Source: Clostridia bacterium
GTDB taxonomy: Bacteria; Bacillota; Clostridia; Oscillospirales; Acutalibacteraceae
Assembly: GCA_017381395.1 (NCBI GenBank)
Contig: JAFOCH010000055.1
Coordinates: 1 to 9,475 of the forward strand
Direction of reading: 5' to 3'
DNA: 9,475 nucleotides
A program made the translations under genes and the position numbers. Shown here one piece after another: positions 6,905 to 9,475 of this stretch; position 1 is the stretch's first letter, and every line of letters starts with the position of its first letter. The notes beneath the pieces are model-generated. The model did no database searches. It was not told where the DNA came from and saw only the letters and a list, made by a program, of their open reading frames with translations.

Positions 6905-6933
6905 TTGACAATTAGTGTTAAATGAGAGATAAT
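6905..6933 (+). promoter_or_regulatory. Sigma-A promoter of rex
   Basis: TTGACA (6905-6910), a 17-base spacer and GATAAT (6928-6933) match the consensus at 11 of 12 positions. Transcription should begin near 6940, about 40 bases before rex. Confidence 0.8.
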
Positions 6934-6978
6934 AATATTATATTTACATAGATTTATAGAGAGGTTGAAAAATACAAG

Positions 6979-7608
6979 GTGAGAGATAATATTTCTATGT
7001 CGGTTATTCGCCGTTTGCCGCGCTACTATCGTTTTCTCGGCGAATTAAAGAAACAGGGACTTACACGTATTTCATCAAGGGGACTTGCCGAACGAATGGG
7101 CCTCACCGCTAGTCAGATTCGCCAGGATTTGAATTGCTTTGGCGGATTTGGACAGCAGGGCTATGGATATAATATCGAATTATTAGAGCAGCAAATCGCT
7201 GAAATTCTCGGCCTTACAAATCGTTTCGGTTGCATAATCATCGGCGCGGGTAACCTTGGCCGAGCCATCGCAACCCACATGAATTTCGAGGATAGAGGGT
7301 TCCATCTTTCTGCCGTTTTTGATAAGAATGAGTCACTTGCAGGACGTCTTGTTGCTGGAATGCCGATCAGACATATCAGCGGCCTTGACGAATTTTGCCG
7401 AAGCGAAAAGCCGAAGGTAGCCATGCTTTGCGTACCTCAGGAGGCGGCCGAAGCATTGGGAAATCAGCTTGTCCGACTGGGGATAAAAGGAATTTGGAAT
7501 TTTAGCCACTATGACTTTGGTGAAATGGACGGGGTTGCGGTCGAAAACGTGCATCTGGGAGCTTCGATGATGACCCTCTGCTACCGAGTAAGCGAACTTC
7601 AAAAATAA
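6979..7608 (+). CDS. rex: Redox-sensing transcriptional repressor Rex
   Basis: Rex binds DNA when NAD+ is high and leaves it when NADH rises, so it releases fermentation genes (typically alcohol or lactate dehydrogenase, butyryl-CoA synthesis, hydrogenase) under reducing conditions. The 209-residue product has the N-terminal winged helix (SVIRRLPRYYRFL at 8-20, then SSRGLAERMGLTASQIRQDL, and GFGQQGYGYN at 56-65). It also has a Rossmann fold with IIIGAGNLGRAIA (86-98), the glycine-rich NAD(H) loop, and Asp115 after the second strand, followed by LGIKGIWNF (167-175) and a C-terminal swapped helix. The GTG at 6979 is chosen because a stop lies upstream and the family's short N-terminus fits. The nearest Shine-Dalgarno match, GAGAGG (6959-6964), is rather far. 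ATG at 6997 is the alternative start and would cost six residues. No clear Rex operator (TTGTTAA-N4-TTAACAA) was found upstream. Confidence 0.96.
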   Translation: MRDNISMSVIRRLPRYYRFLGELKKQGLTRISSRGLAERMGLTASQIRQDLNCFGGFGQQGYGYNIELLEQQIAEILGLTNRFGCIIIGAGNLGRAIATHMNFEDRGFHLSAVFDKNESLAGRLVAGMPIRHISGLDEFCRSEKPKVAMLCVPQEAAEALGNQLVRLGIKGIWNFSHYDFGEMDGVAVENVHLGASMMTLCYRVSELQK

Positions 7609-7620
7609 ACATAAAAAATG

Positions 7621-7665
7621 GGACGGTAAACGAGGAATAATTATTTGTCGTTGCTGTCCTTTTTT
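7621..7665 (+). terminator. Probable terminator between rex and nth
   Basis: GGACGGTAA then CGA (7621-7633, one bulged A) can pair with TCG then TTGCTGTCC (7648-7659), using two G-U pairs around a 14-base loop. Six T follow at 7660-7665. The stem is imperfect, so it may only attenuate and leave read-through for nth, which has no convincing promoter of its own. Confidence 0.6.
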
Positions 7666-7689
7666 GTCTAAAAAAAGGAGGGAGAAAAA

Positions 7690-8322
7690 ATGACCAAAAA
7701 GGAACGAGCCGACGAAATAATGCGTCTGCTTTGGGAGGAATATCCCGAGGCGGAGTGTCAGCTTAATTATTCGGCACCTCACGAGCTGCTTATTGCAACG
7801 CGGCTTTCGGCTCAATGCACCGACAAGCGCGTAAATATGGTCACCCCTGCGCTTTTTGACCGCTATCGTTCGGTTGACGAATTTGCCGAAGCCGACGTAA
7901 ATGAGGTCGCTGAATATATAAAATCCTGCGGCCTTTATAAGACAAAGGCGGCAGATATTGTAGCCATGTGTCAAAAGCTGCGCGATGATTTCGACGGAAT
8001 TGTGCCCGATAATATGGAGTCGCTTCTTTCCCTTTCGGGCGTCGGAAGAAAGACGGCAAATCTCATTTTGGGAGATATTTATAAAAAGCCGGCTGTCGTT
8101 GCCGATACCCACGTAATTCGCATTAGTGGTCTGCTCGGACTATGCGATTCAAAGGACGCTTTTAAGGTCGAAATGCAGTTAAAAAAGTTGCTCCCACCCG
8201 AACTTTCAAATGATTTTTGCCACCGAATTGTCCTTCATGGAAGGGCGGTTTGCATTGCCAGAACGCCGAAATGTGATATGTGCGTTTTAAACACGGTGTG
8301 CAAATCCGCACCCAAAAGGTGA
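7690..8322 (+). CDS. nth: Endonuclease III (DNA glycosylase / AP lyase)
   Basis: Nth removes oxidised pyrimidines such as thymine glycol and cuts the abasic strand, starting base-excision repair. The 210-residue length is typical. The helix-hairpin-helix LSGVGRKTANLIL (115-127) contains Lys121, the Schiff-base lysine (E. coli Lys120). Asp139 in VVADTHVIR (136-144) is the second catalytic residue (E. coli Asp138). The C-terminal [4Fe-4S] cluster ligands are complete: Cys188, Cys195, Cys198, Cys204, spaced C-X6-C-X2-C-X5-C. A strong AAGGAGG (7675-7681) precedes the ATG. It lies 81 bases after rex with a probable terminator between, so cotranscription is partial at best. The stop codon directly abuts the promoter of the next gene. 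Confidence 0.97.
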   Translation: MTKKERADEIMRLLWEEYPEAECQLNYSAPHELLIATRLSAQCTDKRVNMVTPALFDRYRSVDEFAEADVNEVAEYIKSCGLYKTKAADIVAMCQKLRDDFDGIVPDNMESLLSLSGVGRKTANLILGDIYKKPAVVADTHVIRISGLLGLCDSKDAFKVEMQLKKLLPPELSNDFCHRIVLHGRAVCIARTPKCDMCVLNTVCKSAPKR

Positions 8323-8351
8323 TTGACGAACGTATGTAATTGAGATATAAT
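8323..8351 (+). promoter_or_regulatory. Strong sigma-A promoter of the Pro/Gln-rich membrane protein gene
   Basis: TTGACG (8323-8328), a 17-base spacer and a perfect TATAAT (8346-8351) match the consensus at 11 of 12 positions. The -35 starts on the base after the nth stop codon. Transcription should begin near 8358, very close to the AAGGAGG ribosome binding site at 8361-8367, so the leader is very short. Confidence 0.85.
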
Positions 8352-8376
8352 TTTATTAATAAGGAGGCGAGGTAAA

Positions 8377-9336
8377 ATGGGCGAAAACAAGGAATTGAAT
8401 ATCGTCGAAACCGACGCTGAAAATAATATGAATGTAGAAAATAATGAAATAGACAATGACCTTTCCGCCGAACCGAAGGTGAACGAAAACGAGAACGTTT
8501 CTGATCCATCTGTTCAGCCGAATGATGCGCAAGGTCAACCTGGCTTTGTACAAGGTCAGTCGAATTTTATGCCGACTCAACCGAATTTTGCGCCTAATAT
8601 GACCTATACTCAACAGGTGGAGAGTGTTGACCCGCCGTTTCAGGCCGAGGGACGTCCCTTTCCGCCCGAATATCAGATGCCGATTCAGCAACCGATGTAT
8701 CAGCCGATGCCTCACCAGTATCAGCCGATAAATCAACCTTATGCTCAGCGTCCGATTCAGCAACCCGTTCAGTCGACACAGCCGCCCGTTGCACCGCAGC
8801 CGACTCAACCCGTTCAACCGCAGTACAGCCAACCTGTACCGCCCTATGCACCACAGCCGATCCAGCCGCAGGGACAGTATCAACCCTACCCGAATCAGCT
8901 ACAGCCAACCAATTATCCCAATCAGGCGAATAATCAGTATTATCAGCCCTATGGCAACTTTCCCTACGGATATGCCCCAAATAATCGTGGTAACGGATTG
9001 GCAATAGCGGCCATGGTTTGCGGCATTTGCGGATTGGTGCTTTTCGGAGGAATATATACAGGTATCATTCTCGGTACACTTGGTGTCATTTTTGGCTTTG
9101 TTGCTCGTGCAAATGGCAAGAAAGATGGCAAATCATTGACAGGAATTATCACCGGTTTTATAGCAATCGGACTTTCCGTGCTTTTGCTTTTTGCAGCCAT
9201 AGGCGAAACATTTGAGTATGATTATTACGACGATGATTACTATTACGATGATTACGACCGAGGCGAATACGACGAGGGCGATTTTGACCGCTATTTCGAC
9301 GAAAGGTTAGAGGATTACCGCAACGGCAATCTTTGA
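8377..9336 (+). CDS. Pro/Gln-rich membrane protein with DUF4190-like C-terminal domain
   Basis: The 319-residue protein has three parts. Residues 1-45 are acidic and Asn/Glu-rich. Residues about 46-200 are a low-complexity stretch dominated by Pro, Gln, Tyr and Met with repeated QP and PxQ units, likely disordered. Residues about 204-277 hold the hydrophobic region: GNGLAIAAMVCGICGLVLFGG onward (205-243, probably two segments packed as a hairpin), a basic ANGKKDGKS loop, and a last segment at 255-277. This fits the DUF4190 style of small membrane domains. The tail (281-319) is very rich in Tyr and Asp, then charged. No signal peptide precedes the disordered region, so the long N-terminal part is probably cytoplasmic. 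Function is unknown; scaffold or cell-envelope sensing roles are guesses. The start is set by AAGGAGG nine bases upstream. Confidence 0.85.
   Translation: MGENKELNIVETDAENNMNVENNEIDNDLSAEPKVNENENVSDPSVQPNDAQGQPGFVQGQSNFMPTQPNFAPNMTYTQQVESVDPPFQAEGRPFPPEYQMPIQQPMYQPMPHQYQPINQPYAQRPIQQPVQSTQPPVAPQPTQPVQPQYSQPVPPYAPQPIQPQGQYQPYPNQLQPTNYPNQANNQYYQPYGNFPYGYAPNNRGNGLAIAAMVCGICGLVLFGGIYTGIILGTLGVIFGFVARANGKKDGKSLTGIITGFIAIGLSVLLLFAAIGETFEYDYYDDDYYYDDYDRGEYDEGDFDRYFDERLEDYRNGNL
8641..8970 (+). repeat. Low-complexity Pro/Gln coding repeats
   Basis: This stretch of the membrane protein gene is built from short irregular units encoding QP, QPM, QPI and QPVQ. CCGATTCAGCAACC occurs twice exactly (8680-8693 and 8752-8765), with related copies such as CCGATCCAGCCGCAG near 8858. 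The units are not in strict tandem, so slippage or recombination may vary the length between strains. Confidence 0.6.
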
Positions 9337-9356
9337 TAAAAAAACAATAATTACAA

Positions 9357-9388
9357 CGCGCCGCTTTGTGTAATGTTTAAGCGGCGCG
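9357..9388. other. GC-rich hairpin between the membrane protein gene and tRNA-Ala
   Basis: CGCGCCGCTT (9357-9366) pairs perfectly with AAGCGGCGCG (9379-9388) around a 12-base loop. There is no U tract after it on the plus strand (the sequence continues AGAATATGG), so it is not a standard intrinsic terminator. It lies seven bases before the tRNA and could mark transcript processing or act as a U-less terminator. Confidence 0.55.
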
Positions 9389-9395
9389 AGAATAT

Positions 9396-9471
9396 GGGGG
9401 CGTAGCTCAGCTGGGAGAGCGTACGGTTCGCATCCGTAAGGTCAAGGGTTCGATCCCCTCCGTCTCCACCA
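9396..9471 (+). tRNA. tRNA-Ala (anticodon CGC)
   Basis: The 76-base cloverleaf is complete with an encoded CCA (9469-9471). The acceptor stem GGGGGCG pairs with CGTCTCC and contains G3-U70, the alanine identity pair, plus A73. The D arm is GCTC/GAGC. The anticodon stem TACGG/CCGTA encloses TTCGCAT, giving anticodon CGC (9429-9431), which reads GCG codons. The T loop is TTCGATC. The first pair of the T stem (49-65) is an A-C mismatch; all other stem pairs are good. No promoter was seen directly upstream. Confidence 0.96.
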
Positions 9472-9475
9472 AAGA

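Noticed and set aside
6846..6908. A 20-codon frame starting at the ATG within the TATAAT/ATG region before rex
   Set aside because: It has no ribosome binding site and no recognisable features.
6905..6922. Possible Rex operator overlapping the rex promoter
   Set aside because: The stretch matches the TTGTTAA-N4-TTAACAA consensus at too few positions, especially in the right half.
7333..8112. A 259-codon open frame on the minus strand across the ends of rex and nth
   Set aside because: It covers two well-supported genes and a terminator on the other strand. Its composition looks like antisense translation.
8356..8883. Minus-strand frame rich in Arg and Leu opposite the Pro/Gln-rich gene
   Set aside because: The Arg/Leu bias is the mirror of the CCG/CAG-rich repeats, and there is no start signal.
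8641..8970. CRISPR-like or tandem-repeat array
   Set aside because: The repeats are short, irregular and in frame within a coding region, and there are no spacers of even length.

Overview
This is a chromosomal housekeeping segment from a Gram-positive anaerobe, most likely a member of the Clostridia and probably of the Oscillospirales/Ruminococcaceae type. The reasons are the pth-mfd gene pair, a Rex protein of clostridial type, PPDK, a DUF1540 cysteine-rich small protein, strong AGGAGG-like ribosome binding sites and consensus sigma-A promoters. No mobile element, CRISPR array, integrase or toxin-antitoxin pair was seen. The taxonomic assignment is inference from gene content and protein style.

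Layout. Positions 1-213 (minus) are the N-terminus of pyruvate phosphate dikinase, which runs off the left edge. A 320-base divergent region (214-533) carries its promoter and leader hairpin, plus a promoter facing right. From there a probable four-gene operon runs right: pth (peptidyl-tRNA hydrolase), mfd (transcription-repair coupling factor), a 78-residue single-pass membrane protein, and an O-antigen-ligase-like polytopic membrane protein. It ends at a strong bidirectional terminator (6120-6153), which also serves a converging minus-strand gene for an HPr-like protein (6152-6409). That protein aligns residue for residue with HPr numbering but has Lys at both phosphorylation positions, 15 and 46.

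Divergent from the HPr-like gene is a 54-residue DUF1540 protein with eight cysteines, followed by a hairpin terminator. Next come rex (NADH/NAD-sensing repressor), with a near-consensus promoter, and nth (endonuclease III), separated by a probable terminator. A 319-residue Pro/Gln-rich membrane protein of DUF4190 type follows, with a strong promoter that begins right after the nth stop codon. The window closes with a GC-rich hairpin and a complete tRNA-Ala(CGC).

How the genes relate. Pth and Mfd are core translation-rescue and DNA-repair functions, and Nth adds base-excision repair. PPDK, Rex and the HPr-like protein all touch the PEP/pyruvate and redox side of fermentative metabolism, but nothing in the sequence shows that they form one circuit. 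The most interesting item is the HPr-like protein without phosphorylation sites. I did not find a clear, wholly new multi-gene system here.
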